DNA from: an uncultured Lachnospiraceae bacterium
Lineage (GTDB): Bacteria > Bacillota > Clostridia > Lachnospirales > Lachnospiraceae
Direction of reading: 5' to 3'
Length of the DNA stretch: 64,000 nt
Assembly: GCA_902788555.1 (NCBI GenBank)
Contig: CADAKQ010000006.1
Coordinates: 1 to 64,000 of the forward strand
Position 1 is the first letter of the stretch; each line of letters opens with the position of its first letter. This document shows positions 9,365-18,368 of this stretch, piece by piece. The notes below the pieces were generated by a model. It ran no database searches, had not been told where the DNA came from, and saw only the letters and a list, made by a program, of their open reading frames with translations. The position numbers and the translations under genes are program-made.

Positions 9365-9574
9365 ATGACAAATTCAAATTCAAACAGCTATGCAAGCGGT
9401 GCAGAAGCTAAGGATGCTATGAACAAGTTTAAAATGGAAGTTGCTAACGAGCTTGGTGTTAATCTTAAGCAGGGTTACAACGGTGATTTAACTTCTCGTG
9501 AGTCCGGTTCAATCGGCGGAGAGATGGTTAGACAGATGATTAAGAAGCAGGAGCAGCAGATGTCAGGTAAGTAG
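9365..9574 (+). CDS. Alpha/beta-type small acid-soluble spore protein
   Basis: A 69-residue DNA-binding protein of dormant spores that protects the chromosome and is degraded at germination. The family pattern is clear: ANELGVNLKQGYNGDLTSRE (residues 26-45), then GSIGGEMVRQMIKKQEQQM. The germination-protease site, usually K-F-E-hydrophobic-A, appears here as KFKMEVA. GGAGG upstream supports the start. The gene stands alone between two terminators. A TGAATT/CATAAGA pair at 9300-9327 loosely resembles a forespore sigma-G promoter, but its 15-base spacing is short, so I do not call it. The gene implies the organism sporulates or descends from spore formers. Confidence 0.9.
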   Translation: MTNSNSNSYASGAEAKDAMNKFKMEVANELGVNLKQGYNGDLTSRESGSIGGEMVRQMIKKQEQQMSGK

Positions 9575-9599
9575 TTTTGACAAAAAGCTATCCCAATAA

Positions 9600-9667
9600 A
9601 AGGTCTGTTTATATATGTAATAATTACTCAATTCTTGCATAAAATATAAACAGGCCTTATTTTTTTG
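9600..9667 (+). terminator. Terminator after the spore protein gene
   Basis: A 15-bp stem with one G-U pair (AAGGTCTGTTTATAT / ATATAAACAGGCCTT), a 29-base loop and a run of seven T. Confidence 0.8.
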
Positions 9668-9699
9668 CTAAAAATGTGGACGAAAAATATTTCTTGTGT

Positions 9700-9705
9700 T
9701 ATAAT
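9700..9705 (+). promoter_or_regulatory. -10 box of the tig-clpP-clpX promoter
   Basis: TATAAT preceded by TTGTGT, 86 bases before the tig start. The -35 region (GTGGAC near 9676-9681) is a weak match. Confidence 0.45.
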
Positions 9706-9791
9706 CTGATGAATAGTGTGTTTATGAAACACAAGTGTTATACTGAATAAAAATAATGTTAATAATGATGTAACATAAGGAGGAAAGATAA

Positions 9792-11078
9792 ATGAGTTTA
9801 TCAGTTGAAAAGTTAGAAGGAAGTATGGCCAAGCTTACCATAGAGGTACCGGCTGAGGAGTTTGTTAAAGCAACAACGGCAGCTTATAATAAGCAGAAAA
9901 GTAAATTTTCTGTTCCGGGCTTTAGAAAGGGTAAGGTTCCTCAGGCATTTATTGAGAAGATGTATGGACCTGAAATATTTTATGAGGATGCTGCCAATGC
10001 ACTTATAAATGAGTATTATCCAAAGGAAGTAGAAGCATGCGAGGAAGAAGTTACTTCAAATCCTGAGATAGATGTTGAACAGATTGAGAAGGGCAAGCCA
10101 TTTATATTTACAGCTCTTGTTGCAATTAAGCCTGAGATTAAGCTCGGAGAATACAAGGGAGTTGAGATTGAGAAGGTTGACACCGAGGTTACAGAGGATG
10201 AGGTTATGGCTGAGATTCTTAAGGCTCAGAAGGAAAATTCCCGTTCAGTACCTGTTGAGGACAGAGCTGCAAAGCTTGATGATGAGGTTACAATCAATTT
10301 TGACGGTTATATGAATGATGAACCGTTTGAAGGCGGTAAGGGTGAGAACTACAAGCTTACTCTTGGTTCACATACATTTATAGAAGGCTTTGAGGATCAA
10401 ATAGTTGGTAAGAGCATCGGAGATAAGTTTGATGTAAATGTTACCTTCCCTGAAGATTATCAGGCTGCTGACCTTGCAGGAAAGCCTGCAGTATTTAAGT
10501 GTGAGCTTCTTGGTATAAATGCAATAGAGCTTCCGGAACTTGATGATGAATTTGCAAGTGAGGTTTCCGAATTTGATACCTTTGATGAGTATAAAGAGGA
10601 TACTAAGAAGATGCTTCAGGCTAAGAAGGAGAGAAGTGCTAAGACCGAGAAAGAGAACAAGCTTGTAGATAAGATAGCTGAAAATTCAGAGGTTGAAATT
10701 CCTGAGGCTATGATTAAATACAATCAGGAGCAGATGTTTGATGAGACTGCACAGAGTATGATGTATCAGGGACTAAATATAGAGCAGTATCTTAAGCTTA
10801 CAGGTACAACAAAGGAAGAGCTTATGGAGAGAATTAAGCCGGATGCAATTGCAAGAATTAAGGCGGGACTTGTTCTTGATGCAGTTGTAGCAGCAGAAAA
10901 TATTGTACCAACTGATGAGGCTGTTGATGAAGAATTAAAGAGAATGGCAGAAAATTATCAGATGGAGGTTGACAAGCTTAAGGAATTAATGGGCGATAAG
11001 GAGATGAATGCTCTTAAGCGTGATTTGGCTGCAAAGGAAGCATTGAAGCTTATTGTTGATAATTGTAAAGAAAAGTAA
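9792..11078 (+). CDS. tig: Trigger factor, ribosome-bound chaperone and prolyl isomerase
   Basis: A 428-residue chaperone that binds the ribosome exit tunnel and folds nascent chains. The N-terminal ribosome-binding signature FRKGKVPQ (~44-51) is present. The FKBP-type isomerase domain (~160-245) includes VTINFDGYMNDEPFEGG and LGSHTFIEGFEDQIVG. The C-terminal helical arms follow. AAGGAGG precedes the start. clpP follows after 19 bases and clpX after that, a conserved Firmicutes protein quality-control cluster. Confidence 0.97.
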   Translation: MSLSVEKLEGSMAKLTIEVPAEEFVKATTAAYNKQKSKFSVPGFRKGKVPQAFIEKMYGPEIFYEDAANALINEYYPKEVEACEEEVTSNPEIDVEQIEKGKPFIFTALVAIKPEIKLGEYKGVEIEKVDTEVTEDEVMAEILKAQKENSRSVPVEDRAAKLDDEVTINFDGYMNDEPFEGGKGENYKLTLGSHTFIEGFEDQIVGKSIGDKFDVNVTFPEDYQAADLAGKPAVFKCELLGINAIELPELDDEFASEVSEFDTFDEYKEDTKKMLQAKKERSAKTEKENKLVDKIAENSEVEIPEAMIKYNQEQMFDETAQSMMYQGLNIEQYLKLTGTTKEELMERIKPDAIARIKAGLVLDAVVAAENIVPTDEAVDEELKRMAENYQMEVDKLKELMGDKEMNALKRDLAAKEALKLIVDNCKEK

Positions 11079-11097
11079 AAAATGAGGAGGCGTAGAT

Positions 11098-11679
11098 ATG
11101 GCATTAGTACCTTATGTCATTGAGCAGACAAGTAAGGGCGAGCGTTCTTATGATATCTACTCAAGATTATTAAAAGAAAGAATTATTTTTTTGAGTGATG
11201 AAGTAAATGATCAGACAGCAAGCCTTGTAATAGCACAGCTTTTGTTTCTTGAATCAGAAGATACAACCAAGGATATAAATCTGTATATCAACAGTCCGGG
11301 AGGTTCTGTAAGTGCAGGACTTGGTATTTATGATACAATGAAGTACATAAAGTGTGATGTTTCAACCATATGTGTTGGTATGGCTGCAAGTATGGGAGCA
11401 TTTTTACTTGCAGGCGGAACTAAGGGTAAGAGATATGCACTTCCGAATTCAGAGATTATGATTCATCAGCCGCTTGGCGGAACTAAGGGTCAGGCAACAG
11501 ATATAAAGATTCATGCAGATCATATTATAAGAACAAGAGCAAGACTTAACAAGATGTTAAGTGAGGCTACAGGAAAGCCGCTCGAAATAATAGAGCAGGA
11601 TACTGAAAGAGATAATTTCCTCAGTGCCGAAGAAGCGTTGGAATACGGCTTGATAGATCATATTATGGAAAGCAGATAA
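11098..11679 (+). CDS. clpP: ATP-dependent Clp protease, proteolytic subunit
   Basis: A 193-residue serine protease that assembles into a 14-mer and degrades proteins fed by ClpX or other Clp ATPases. The catalytic triad is visible: S98 in GMAASMGA, H123 in MIHQPLGG and D172 in ERDNF. INSPGG (64-69) forms the oxyanion region. The length is normal and the start has GAGGAGG. It lies between tig and clpX and is probably cotranscribed with both. Confidence 0.98.
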   Translation: MALVPYVIEQTSKGERSYDIYSRLLKERIIFLSDEVNDQTASLVIAQLLFLESEDTTKDINLYINSPGGSVSAGLGIYDTMKYIKCDVSTICVGMAASMGAFLLAGGTKGKRYALPNSEIMIHQPLGGTKGQATDIKIHADHIIRTRARLNKMLSEATGKPLEIIEQDTERDNFLSAEEALEYGLIDHIMESR

Positions 11680-11745
11680 GAGCCCGGGATAAAATAGTAA
11701 AAGTAGCTTATTATTAATTAATATAAGTATTAAATGAGGTGTCAT

Positions 11746-13038
11746 ATGGCTAATCGTATTGACGATAGAAAAAAATTAAGATGCTCTTTTTGCAATAAAA
11801 GTCAGGAGCAGGTAAGAAAGCTTATTGCCGGTCCGAATGTATACATATGTGATGAATGTATAGATATATGTTCAGAGATAATTCAGGATGAATTTGATAA
11901 TGAAATGGTTGATACCGACATCAATCTTTTAACTCCGAAGGAGATTAAGGATTTTCTTGATGATTATGTTATAGGACAGGAAAATGCAAAGAAGGTACTT
12001 TCTGTTGCAGTATATAATCATTATAAGAGGATACTTGCGGAAAAGGATTTTGATGTTGAGCTTCAAAAGAGTAATATAATAATGATTGGACCTACCGGTT
12101 CGGGAAAGACATATCTTGCACAGACACTGGCGAAGCTTTTAAATGTTCCGTTTGCAATAGCTGATGCAACGGCCCTTACAGAGGCAGGTTATGTAGGTGA
12201 GGATGTTGAAAACATTTTACTTAAGCTTATTCAGGCGGCTGACTATGATATTGAAAGAGCACAATATGGTATAATTTATATTGACGAGATTGATAAGATA
12301 ACAAAGAAGTCTGAAAATGTATCCATTACAAGAGATGTATCAGGTGAGGGTGTTCAGCAGGCCTTACTTAAGATAATAGAAGGTACTGTTGCTTCCGTAC
12401 CTCCTCAGGGAGGAAGAAAGCATCCGCAGCAGGAGTTTATACAGATAGATACTACCAATATATTATTTATATGTGGTGGTGCATTTGAGGGTATGGATAA
12501 AATAATTGAAAACAGAATTGGTCAAAAGTCTATAGGCTTCAATGCGGACCTCAATCTTAATTATAAGGAGAATCCTAGTGAAATACTTAAAAAGGTTCTT
12601 CCGGAGGACTATGTAAAGTATGGTCTTATTCCGGAATTTGTAGGACGAGTACCTGTATCTGTATCCCTTGATATGCTGGATGAGGATGCTTTGGTGAAGA
12701 TTCTTTCTGAACCAAAGAGTGCAATCTGCAAGCAGTATATGAAGCTGTTTGAGCTTGATGGAGTTGAGCTTTTGTTTGAAGATGATGCTTTAAGAGAAAT
12801 AGCAAAGGAAGCCATGGCTAGAAAGACAGGAGCCAGAGGTTTAAGAGCAATTATAGAGAAGGCTATAACGGATCTTATGTATGAGATACCATCTGATGAG
12901 TACATTACAAAATGTATTATTACAAAGGATGTTGTAGCTGAAGGAGCAGAGCCTATTATAACTTACTCTGATGAACCGAGAACTAAAAAGGCAAATTTCA
13001 GACGTCATGTAAGACACAGTACCGATAGTATAGCATAG
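11746..13038 (+). CDS. clpX: ATP-dependent protease ATP-binding subunit ClpX
   Basis: A hexameric AAA+ unfoldase that delivers substrates to ClpP. The N-terminal zinc-binding domain has CSFC near residue 13 and CDECIDIC near 35-42. Walker A is GPTGSGKT, Walker B is [10 protein letters not shown], and the GYVGEDVE pore-region signature is present. The ATG at 11746 is preferred over one 12 bases upstream because GAGGTG sits between them at proper spacing. The length is 430 residues. In many Firmicutes lon follows clpX; here it is absent and engB comes next. Confidence 0.97.
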   Translation: MANRIDDRKKLRCSFCNKSQEQVRKLIAGPNVYICDECIDICSEIIQDEFDNEMVDTDINLLTPKEIKDFLDDYVIGQENAKKVLSVAVYNHYKRILAEKDFDVELQKSNIIMIGPTGSGKTYLAQTLAKLLNVPFAIADATALTEAGYVGEDVENILLKLIQAADYDIERAQYGIIYIDEIDKITKKSENVSITRDVSGEGVQQALLKIIEGTVASVPPQGGRKHPQQEFIQIDTTNILFICGGAFEGMDKIIENRIGQKSIGFNADLNLNYKENPSEILKKVLPEDYVKYGLIPEFVGRVPVSVSLDMLDEDALVKILSEPKSAICKQYMKLFELDGVELLFEDDALREIAKEAMARKTGARGLRAIIEKAITDLMYEIPSDEYITKCIITKDVVAEGAEPIITYSDEPRTKKANFRRHVRHSTDSIA

Positions 13039-13051
13039 TAAAATTTATTAT

Positions 13052-13075
13052 GGGGACAGGAACATACCTGTCCCC
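13052..13075. repeat. Perfect inverted repeat between clpX and engB
   Basis: GGGGACAGG / CCTGTCCCC, a 9-bp perfect stem with a 6-base loop AACATA. It has no T-tract (TTGACAC follows), so it is not a classical terminator. It could be an attenuating or mRNA-end hairpin or a dispersed palindromic element; another copy was not seen in this window. Confidence 0.75.
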
Positions 13076-13101
13076 TTGACACACTTATATGAGGATAAAC
13101 T

Positions 13102-13692
13102 ATGAAGATGATTATCAAAAGTGCCGAGCTGGAGACAGTTTGCGGGATAACAAGTAAATTACCGGATAATTCTTTGCCGGAGATTGCATTTGCGGGAAAG
13201 TCCAATGTAGGAAAATCTTCGCTTATTAACGGACTTTTAAACAGAAAGTCGCTTGCAAGAACCTCTTCATCTCCGGGAAAAACCCAGACAATTAATTTTT
13301 ATAATATAAACAAAGCTTTGTATTTTGTTGATTTGCCAGGATACGGATATGCCAAGGTATCACAGGAAATACGTAACAAATGGGGAAAAATGATAGAAAG
13401 ATATCTCAATAAATCAAATCAGCTTAGACTGGTATTTCTTCTTGTTGATATAAGGCACGAACCGGGTGAAAACGATGTAACCATGTATAATTGGGTTGTG
13501 GAAAATGGCTTTGAGCCTGTTATAATTGCAACTAAGCTTGATAAAATAAAAAGAAGCCAGCTTCTAAAAAATCTTAAGATTATAAGAGAAAAGCTTGCAC
13601 TAAAAAAAGAAACCGCAATAATCCCGTTTTCCTCCGTAACCAAACAGGGTGTAGACGAAATCTGGGAACTGATAAATAATAACATTGAATAA
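13102..13692 (+). CDS. engB: Ribosome biogenesis GTPase EngB (YsxC/YihA)
   Basis: A 196-residue essential GTPase that acts in late assembly of the 50S ribosomal subunit. G1 is GKSNVGKSS (33-41), G3 is DLPGYG and G4 is TKLDK; the serine-containing segment PFSSVTKQG serves as G5. The start follows TGAGGA. The gene is the last of the tig-clpP-clpX-engB block and ends at a bidirectional terminator shared with the convergent DUF4364 gene. Confidence 0.95.
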   Translation: MKMIIKSAELETVCGITSKLPDNSLPEIAFAGKSNVGKSSLINGLLNRKSLARTSSSPGKTQTINFYNINKALYFVDLPGYGYAKVSQEIRNKWGKMIERYLNKSNQLRLVFLLVDIRHEPGENDVTMYNWVVENGFEPVIIATKLDKIKRSQLLKNLKIIREKLALKKETAIIPFSSVTKQGVDEIWELINNNIE

Positions 13693-13722
13693 CGGGCGGT
13701 GACAGTCATCGCCCGTTTAATT
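13691..13722. terminator. Bidirectional terminator between engB and the DUF4364 gene
   Basis: Stem AACGGGCGGTGA pairs with TCATCGCCCGTT (one G-U). It is followed by TTTAATTTAT on + and preceded by A-rich sequence that gives a T-rich tail on -. The - strand stop codon overlaps its right edge. Confidence 0.8.
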
Positions 13723-14240
13723 TATTCGGATGTCCATAGTTCGTTTACCAGATACTCATAAATTCCGGAGCTTTTGGCACGCCAATTATTACATATGGTT
13801 TCTGCCTGTGATTTGGCAGGAACATCAAATTTTAAATCTATAAGAGTTTCGCGTCTGTCCTTTATGATACATTTAACGGTATACCAATTGGTATCATTGT
13901 AGTAGTAATCTGCATATATTTCAGATTCGTTTTTTACATTTATTTTTTCTTTTTTCAAATATTCAAGAATATCCTGTTTTATTGCATAAGGAAGTCTGTT
14001 TTCAAAATATGAGAGTGCTTCCTCGCCTGAATTAGTTATTTTATAGTGTATCGTATCGCGTATTGTGTCGGTTGAAATAAAGTCACTGTCTATTAATTCA
14101 CTTAGGGATTCGTGAAGATTGAAAACATTTGTATATTCCTTGCCGACAATAAAATCAGATATCATGGAATTTGTCATCGTATAATCCGTTCTGTCCAGCA
14201 TAAAAAGTATTATTAATTTGTACAATAATAAACCTTCCAT
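13722..14240 (-). CDS. DUF4364 family winged-helix protein
   Basis: A 172-residue protein. The N-terminal part looks like a winged-helix fold (LYKLIILFMLDRTDYTMTNS, then FNLHESLSELIDSDFISTD and YKITNSGEEALSYF), followed by a beta-rich C-terminal domain. This matches DUF4364, a Clostridia family assumed to regulate transcription; function is not established. The ATG at 14240 is preferred over an in-frame start 54 bases upstream because GGAG lies 7 bases before it. The gene is divergent from rho, and an inverted repeat brackets its -10 box, which suggests autoregulation. Confidence 0.8.
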   Translation of the reverse strand: MEGLLLYKLIILFMLDRTDYTMTNSMISDFIVGKEYTNVFNLHESLSELIDSDFISTDTIRDTIHYKITNSGEEALSYFENRLPYAIKQDILEYLKKEKINVKNESEIYADYYYNDTNWYTVKCIIKDRRETLIDLKFDVPAKSQAETICNNWRAKSSGIYEYLVNELWTSE

Positions 14241-14265
14241 AATAATCTCCTTAACAAGACTCGAA

Positions 14266-14311
14266 ATTTGTCGGTAAATAAAATAATACGACAAATGTTT
14301 ATAAAAATCAA
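14266..14311 (-). promoter_or_regulatory. Promoter and operator-like palindrome of the DUF4364 gene
   Basis: On the - strand, TTGATT (plus 14306-14311), a 17-base spacer and TATTAT (plus 14283-14288) form a good promoter. The inverted repeat ATTTGTCG (14266-14273) / CGACAAAT (14289-14296) encloses the -10 box exactly, as expected of a repressor site. Confidence 0.65.
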
Positions 14312-14329
14312 GAAATTATTAAATTTTAG

Positions 14330-14358
14330 TTTACCTTATATAAAAAATGTGATAATAT
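14330..14358 (+). promoter_or_regulatory. Candidate rho promoter
   Basis: TTTACC (14330-14335) and TAATAT (14353-14358) with 17 bases between. About 97 bases of leader follow before the rho start. Confidence 0.35.
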
Positions 14359-14455
14359 ATATCTATCTGAATTACTGATAATCAGAGTATTTCGTACTTC
14401 CGCAGATACCCGGAGACAAATTATATGGTACAAATATTTAATTGAAGGAGAAAAT

Positions 14456-16021
14456 ATGGATTTTAAAAAAGCGTCATTAGCAGAATTAAGACAGTACGCA
14501 AAAGAAAAAGGTATAAGAAATATTTCCACTTTGAAAAAGGGTGAGCTTGCACAGCTTTTAGAAAATGTAGAGAAACTCACTTCCAAAAAGAGTGCCCCTA
14601 AGGAAGAAGTAAAGAATGAAAATGCAAATGATGAAACGGTTAAAGCTGCGGCAGAAGATAAGACCTCTGCAAAAAAAATAAGGAAAACCGTAAAAGGGGT
14701 TGATAAGCCGGAAGCAAAGGCAGATTTACCTGAAAAAAAGACAACAGCAAAGGTTGAAGTAAAAGCTGAAAAAACAGAGGTAAAGCCTGTTAAAGAGGAG
14801 GTAGCTGAGGACACCTCAGAAAATGAAGAAGCTGAGAAGCAGGAAGAAAGAATAGAAGAATTTGATACTCAGGAGTATGATGCCAATCTTGACAGCGGTG
14901 AGACGGCAGATGGTATTCTTGAGGTTATGAACGAAGGATACGGTTTTATAAGAAGTGATAATTATCTTCCGGGAGACAGGGATATATACATATCTCCGCA
15001 GCAGATAAGAAAATTCGGTCTTAAGAAGGGTGATATAATAGGTGGTCCGATTAGGCTTAAGACTCAGGGAGAAAAATTCAGTGCACTTCTTTATATAAAG
15101 CATATAAACGGATTGTTACCTTCGGAGGCGGCAAAGAGGACTCCGTTTGAGAATTTAACTCCTATCTTTCCTAATGAAAGAATTAGTCTTGATACTCCGG
15201 GAGCACCTGTTGCCATTAGAATAGTTGACTTACTTTCACCTATCGGAAAAGGTCAGAGAGGAATGATAGTATCTCCGCCTAAGGCAGGTAAGACAACCCT
15301 ATTAAAAGCAATTGCAAAAAGTATAAGTGTAAATAATCCTGATATGCACCTGTTGGTACTTCTCATAGACGAGCGACCTGAGGAAGTAACTGATATAAGA
15401 GAATCAATAGAAGGACCAAATGTTGAGGTTATATATTCAACCTTTGATGAGCTTCCTGAACACCATAAGAGAGTATCTGAGATGGTTGTCGGAAGAGCAA
15501 AAAGATTGGTTGAGCATGGAAGAGATGTTGTTATATTGCTCGATAGTATAACAAGACTGGCAAGAGCCTACAATCTTACCGTGCCACCAAGCGGAAGAAC
15601 TCTTTCAGGTGGTCTTGATCCTGCAGCACTCCATATGCCAAAAAGATTTTTTGGAGCTGCCAGAAATATGAGAGAGGGAGGAAGCTTAACTATTCTTGCA
15701 ACGGCTCTTATTGAGACCGGAAGTAGAATGGATGATGTGGTTTTCGAAGAGTTTAAGGGTACAGGTAATATGGAACTCGTTCTTGACAGAAAGCTTTCGG
15801 AAAAAAGAATCTTCCCTGCCATTGATATAGCGAAGTCGGGTACAAGAAGAGATGACCTCCTTTTAACACCGGATGAGCAGGAGGTTGTAAACGGTATTCA
15901 TAAGATGCTCACAGGCTCAAGAGCAGATGAGCAGTCTGAGGATATACTTAAGTTGTTTGTAAGGACAAAAAATAACAAAGAATTCGTTGAATATATGAAA
16001 AAATCAATGCTTAGGCGATAA
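14456..16021 (+). CDS. rho: Transcription termination factor Rho
   Basis: Hexameric RNA helicase/translocase that ends transcription. There are 521 residues, longer than the ~420 of E. coli Rho. The N-terminal SAP-like helices (FKKASLAELRQYAKEKGI) are separated from the OB-fold RNA-binding domain (~155-225, ILEVMNEGYGFIRS) by a ~100-residue Lys/Glu/Ala-rich disordered insert. The ATPase has Walker A SPPKAGKTTL, Walker B VVILLDSITRLARAYN, and the secondary RNA-binding loop. The start has AAGGAG. It heads the rho-rpmE-DUF1385-prmC-prfA neighbourhood common in Clostridia. Confidence 0.97.
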   Translation: MDFKKASLAELRQYAKEKGIRNISTLKKGELAQLLENVEKLTSKKSAPKEEVKNENANDETVKAAAEDKTSAKKIRKTVKGVDKPEAKADLPEKKTTAKVEVKAEKTEVKPVKEEVAEDTSENEEAEKQEERIEEFDTQEYDANLDSGETADGILEVMNEGYGFIRSDNYLPGDRDIYISPQQIRKFGLKKGDIIGGPIRLKTQGEKFSALLYIKHINGLLPSEAAKRTPFENLTPIFPNERISLDTPGAPVAIRIVDLLSPIGKGQRGMIVSPPKAGKTTLLKAIAKSISVNNPDMHLLVLLIDERPEEVTDIRESIEGPNVEVIYSTFDELPEHHKRVSEMVVGRAKRLVEHGRDVVILLDSITRLARAYNLTVPPSGRTLSGGLDPAALHMPKRFFGAARNMREGGSLTILATALIETGSRMDDVVFEEFKGTGNMELVLDRKLSEKRIFPAIDIAKSGTRRDDLLLTPDEQEVVNGIHKMLTGSRADEQSEDILKLFVRTKNNKEFVEYMKKSMLRR

Positions 16022-16095
16022 AAACCACATTATTTAAAAAAAGTACTTGAATTTAGTTTGATGCTATGTTAAAATAGCTATCGTTGTGAGTATGA

Positions 16096-16119
16096 AGAAT
16101 CAGGGCATTTGCCTGTTCT
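16096..16119 (+). promoter_or_regulatory. Hairpin in the rpmE leader, candidate L31 autoregulatory element
   Basis: AGAA-T-CAGG pairs with CCTGTTCT around loop GCATTTG, with a single bulged T. It lies 35-60 bases before the rpmE start. Firmicutes rpmE leaders bound by L31 are known; whether this hairpin matches that motif needs a covariance-model search. Confidence 0.4.
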
Positions 16120-16154
16120 CATAGAGATTTTATATAAAAGAAGAGGTGAAAAAC

Positions 16155-16361
16155 ATGAGAGAAGGAATACATCCGGATTATTATCAGGCAAAGGTTGTAT
16201 GTAACTGCGGTAATGAGTTTGTAACAGGTTCAACTAAGCAGGACATTCACGTAGAAATTTGTTCAAAATGCCATTCATTCTATACAGGTCAGCAGAAAGC
16301 TGCTCAGGCTCGTGGTAGAATTGATAAGTTCAACCGTAAGTATGGTGTTCAGCAGGCATAA
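16155..16361 (+). CDS. rpmE: 50S ribosomal protein L31, zinc-binding type
   Basis: A 68-residue ribosomal protein. [19 protein letters not shown] and [14 protein letters not shown] carry the cysteines of the zinc-ribbon form (CxC...CxxC). The ATG at 16155 is preferred over the in-frame GTG at 16146 because that GTG lies inside the GAGGTG ribosome binding site. It follows rho by 133 bases, and a strong terminator separates it from the next gene. Confidence 0.96.
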   Translation: MREGIHPDYYQAKVVCNCGNEFVTGSTKQDIHVEICSKCHSFYTGQQKAAQARGRIDKFNRKYGVQQA

Positions 16362-16384
16362 TTTAACTTAGACATTAAAATTAT

Positions 16385-16419
16385 TGACTTGTTACGTGAA
16401 TACGTAACAAGTCATTTTT
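16385..16419 (+). terminator. Terminator after rpmE
   Basis: Perfect 13-bp stem TGACTTGTTACGT / ACGTAACAAGTCA, loop GAAT, then TTTTT. Confidence 0.93.
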
Positions 16420-16480
16420 CGTATTTCCCGAAGGCAGGCAGAGAATCTGTGAGATGAATTAATATTACAGGAGAAAGCAT

Positions 16481-17416
16481 ATGGCGGATGTCAGAATAGG
16501 CGGTCAGGCAGTTATAGAAGGCATTATGATGAAAAATAAGGAAAAGTATGCTATTGCAGTAAGAAAGCCTGATAAAGAGATTGAAGTAAAAATAGAAGAA
16601 TATAAACCGGCTGCTGATAAGGGTGTGTTTTTCAGACTGCCTATTATAAGAGGTGTATTTAATTTTGTGGAATCTCTTGTGATTGGCGTAAAGACACTCA
16701 CTTATTCTGCATCCTTTTATGATGACGATGATAAAAATACTTCCAAAAAAGAAAGCTCTGATTCACTCATGCTTTTTTTTACCGTAGCATTTTCAATCGT
16801 ATTGGCTGTCGGATTATTTATGCTTTTACCGGCATTTCTGGTTTCTCTTTTGGATAAATATATTAGCAGCCATATAGTTCTTGGGCTTATAGAGGGTGCC
16901 ATAAGACTTGCAATATTTTTATTATATGTTTTTCTTATATCACGCATGGAGGACATAAAAAGAACCTTTATGTATCATGGTGCAGAGCATAAGTCCATAA
17001 ACTGTCTTGAAGCCGGCAATGAGCTTACCATTGAAAATGTTATGAAGGCATCGAGATTTCATAAAAGATGCGGAACAAGCTTTTTGTTTATAGTTATGAT
17101 AGTGAGTATACTTGTGTTTATGTGCATAGATTCAAGAACGCTTTGGTTAAGACTGCTGCTCAGAGTTTTACTTGTGCCGGTTATAGCAGGCATCTCATAC
17201 GAGTTTATCAGATATGCCGGTAATCACAATAATGCCTGTGCAAATGTTTTAAGTAAACCGGGATTGTGGGTACAGAGACTTACAACTATTGAACCAACCC
17301 CTGATATGGCTGAGGTTGCTATTAAGGCTGTTGAAGGAGTGTTTGACTGGAAAGAGTACCTTAGTAATACAAAACAGCAGGCTCATAGTTTAGCGGAGAA
17401 AAAACATGACACTTAG
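16481..17416 (+). CDS. DUF1385 family membrane protein
   Basis: 311 residues with several membrane spans (about 98-122, 133-158, 205-222 and 225-245). The start MADVRIGGQAVIEGIMM and the central MYHGAEHKSINCLEAG are signatures of DUF1385. The family's role is not established; it is found in Firmicutes next to rpmE, prmC and prfA, as here. The prmC start overlaps its end by 11 bases, so the two are translationally linked. CAGGAG precedes the start. Confidence 0.88.
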   Translation: MADVRIGGQAVIEGIMMKNKEKYAIAVRKPDKEIEVKIEEYKPAADKGVFFRLPIIRGVFNFVESLVIGVKTLTYSASFYDDDDKNTSKKESSDSLMLFFTVAFSIVLAVGLFMLLPAFLVSLLDKYISSHIVLGLIEGAIRLAIFLLYVFLISRMEDIKRTFMYHGAEHKSINCLEAGNELTIENVMKASRFHKRCGTSFLFIVMIVSILVFMCIDSRTLWLRLLLRVLLVPVIAGISYEFIRYAGNHNNACANVLSKPGLWVQRLTTIEPTPDMAEVAIKAVEGVFDWKEYLSNTKQQAHSLAEKKHDT

Positions 17417-18269
17417 AGATTTGATAATTAAAGGTCAGGATATACTTAAGGCTTCTGATATTGAGGATTATGAAAATGATACGAGAGTCCTTGCTATGTT
17501 TGCATTTGGCATATCGTACACTGATATGTTTATGAAGATGACTGAGGATATGCCGGATGAGGATGCGGACTTTTTTATGGATTGCATTAACTTAAGAGCA
17601 ACACATATGCCTTGCCAGTACATCACCGGAAGTCAGGAATTTATGGGCTATGAGTTTTTAACTGAGGACGGTGTTTTGATACCGCGACAGGAAACAGAGC
17701 TTTTGGTCGAAAAGGCTCTTGAACTCACAAGTGGCTTAAAATCCTGTAAGGCGCTTGATATGTGTACGGGTTCAGGCTGTATAGGTATAAGCTTTGAATT
17801 AAAAAGACGTGAAGACAGGCATTTTGACGATGAGATTATGCTTGCCGACATTTCCGAGGATGCAATTTATGTAGCTGAAAAAAATAAGTATAAGCTTGGC
17901 GCAAAATGTAGTATAATTAAATCAGATTTATTTGAAAATATTAAAGACAGATATGATATAATAATGTCAAATCCACCATATATAAGAACCTCGGATATAG
18001 ATGATATCATGGAGGAGGTAAGGGAGTTTGAACCACATATTGCCTTAGATGGTGATTCGGACGGACTTTCCTTTTATAAGAGACTTGCCGGTGAGGCGAG
18101 GGAGTTTCTTTATAAAGGCGGTATCCTGATTATGGAAATAGGATTTGATCAGTATGAGGATGTGAGAGAATTGTTAATAAATAATAAATTCAATAACATA
18201 AGTGTAATCAAGGATTACTCAGGGCTTGACAGAATAGTTGTTGCTTATGCAACGGAACATGATTATTAG
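17406..18269 (+). CDS. prmC: Release factor glutamine methyltransferase
   Basis: N5-glutamine methyltransferase that modifies the GGQ glutamine of RF1 and RF2. The N-terminal helical domain ends near LIPRQETELLVE. The SAM-binding motif is ALDMCTGSGCIGI (~116-128), and the catalytic NPPY is at residues 189-192. The length (287) is usual. Its substrate RF1 is the next gene (99 bases downstream). It overlaps the DUF1385 gene by 11 bases. Confidence 0.96.
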   Translation: MTLRDLIIKGQDILKASDIEDYENDTRVLAMFAFGISYTDMFMKMTEDMPDEDADFFMDCINLRATHMPCQYITGSQEFMGYEFLTEDGVLIPRQETELLVEKALELTSGLKSCKALDMCTGSGCIGISFELKRREDRHFDDEIMLADISEDAIYVAEKNKYKLGAKCSIIKSDLFENIKDRYDIIMSNPPYIRTSDIDDIMEEVREFEPHIALDGDSDGLSFYKRLAGEAREFLYKGGILIMEIGFDQYEDVRELLINNKFNNISVIKDYSGLDRIVVAYATEHDY

Positions 18270-18274
18270 CGGTG

Positions 18275-18318
18275 CAATTATTACTTATAGTTTAAAGAAT
18301 GATTAAGTAATTTAATTG
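18275..18318 (+). terminator. Imperfect hairpin between prmC and prfA
   Basis: CAATTA-TTACTTA pairs with TAAGTAA-TTTAATTG around a 14-base loop, with a small bulge. It is followed only by TTCTT, so it is at best a weak terminator. Confidence 0.35.
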
Positions 18319-18368
18319 TTCTTCCTACGTAACTGTTTATTTACTTTTTTGATTTTTAGGAGGAAATT

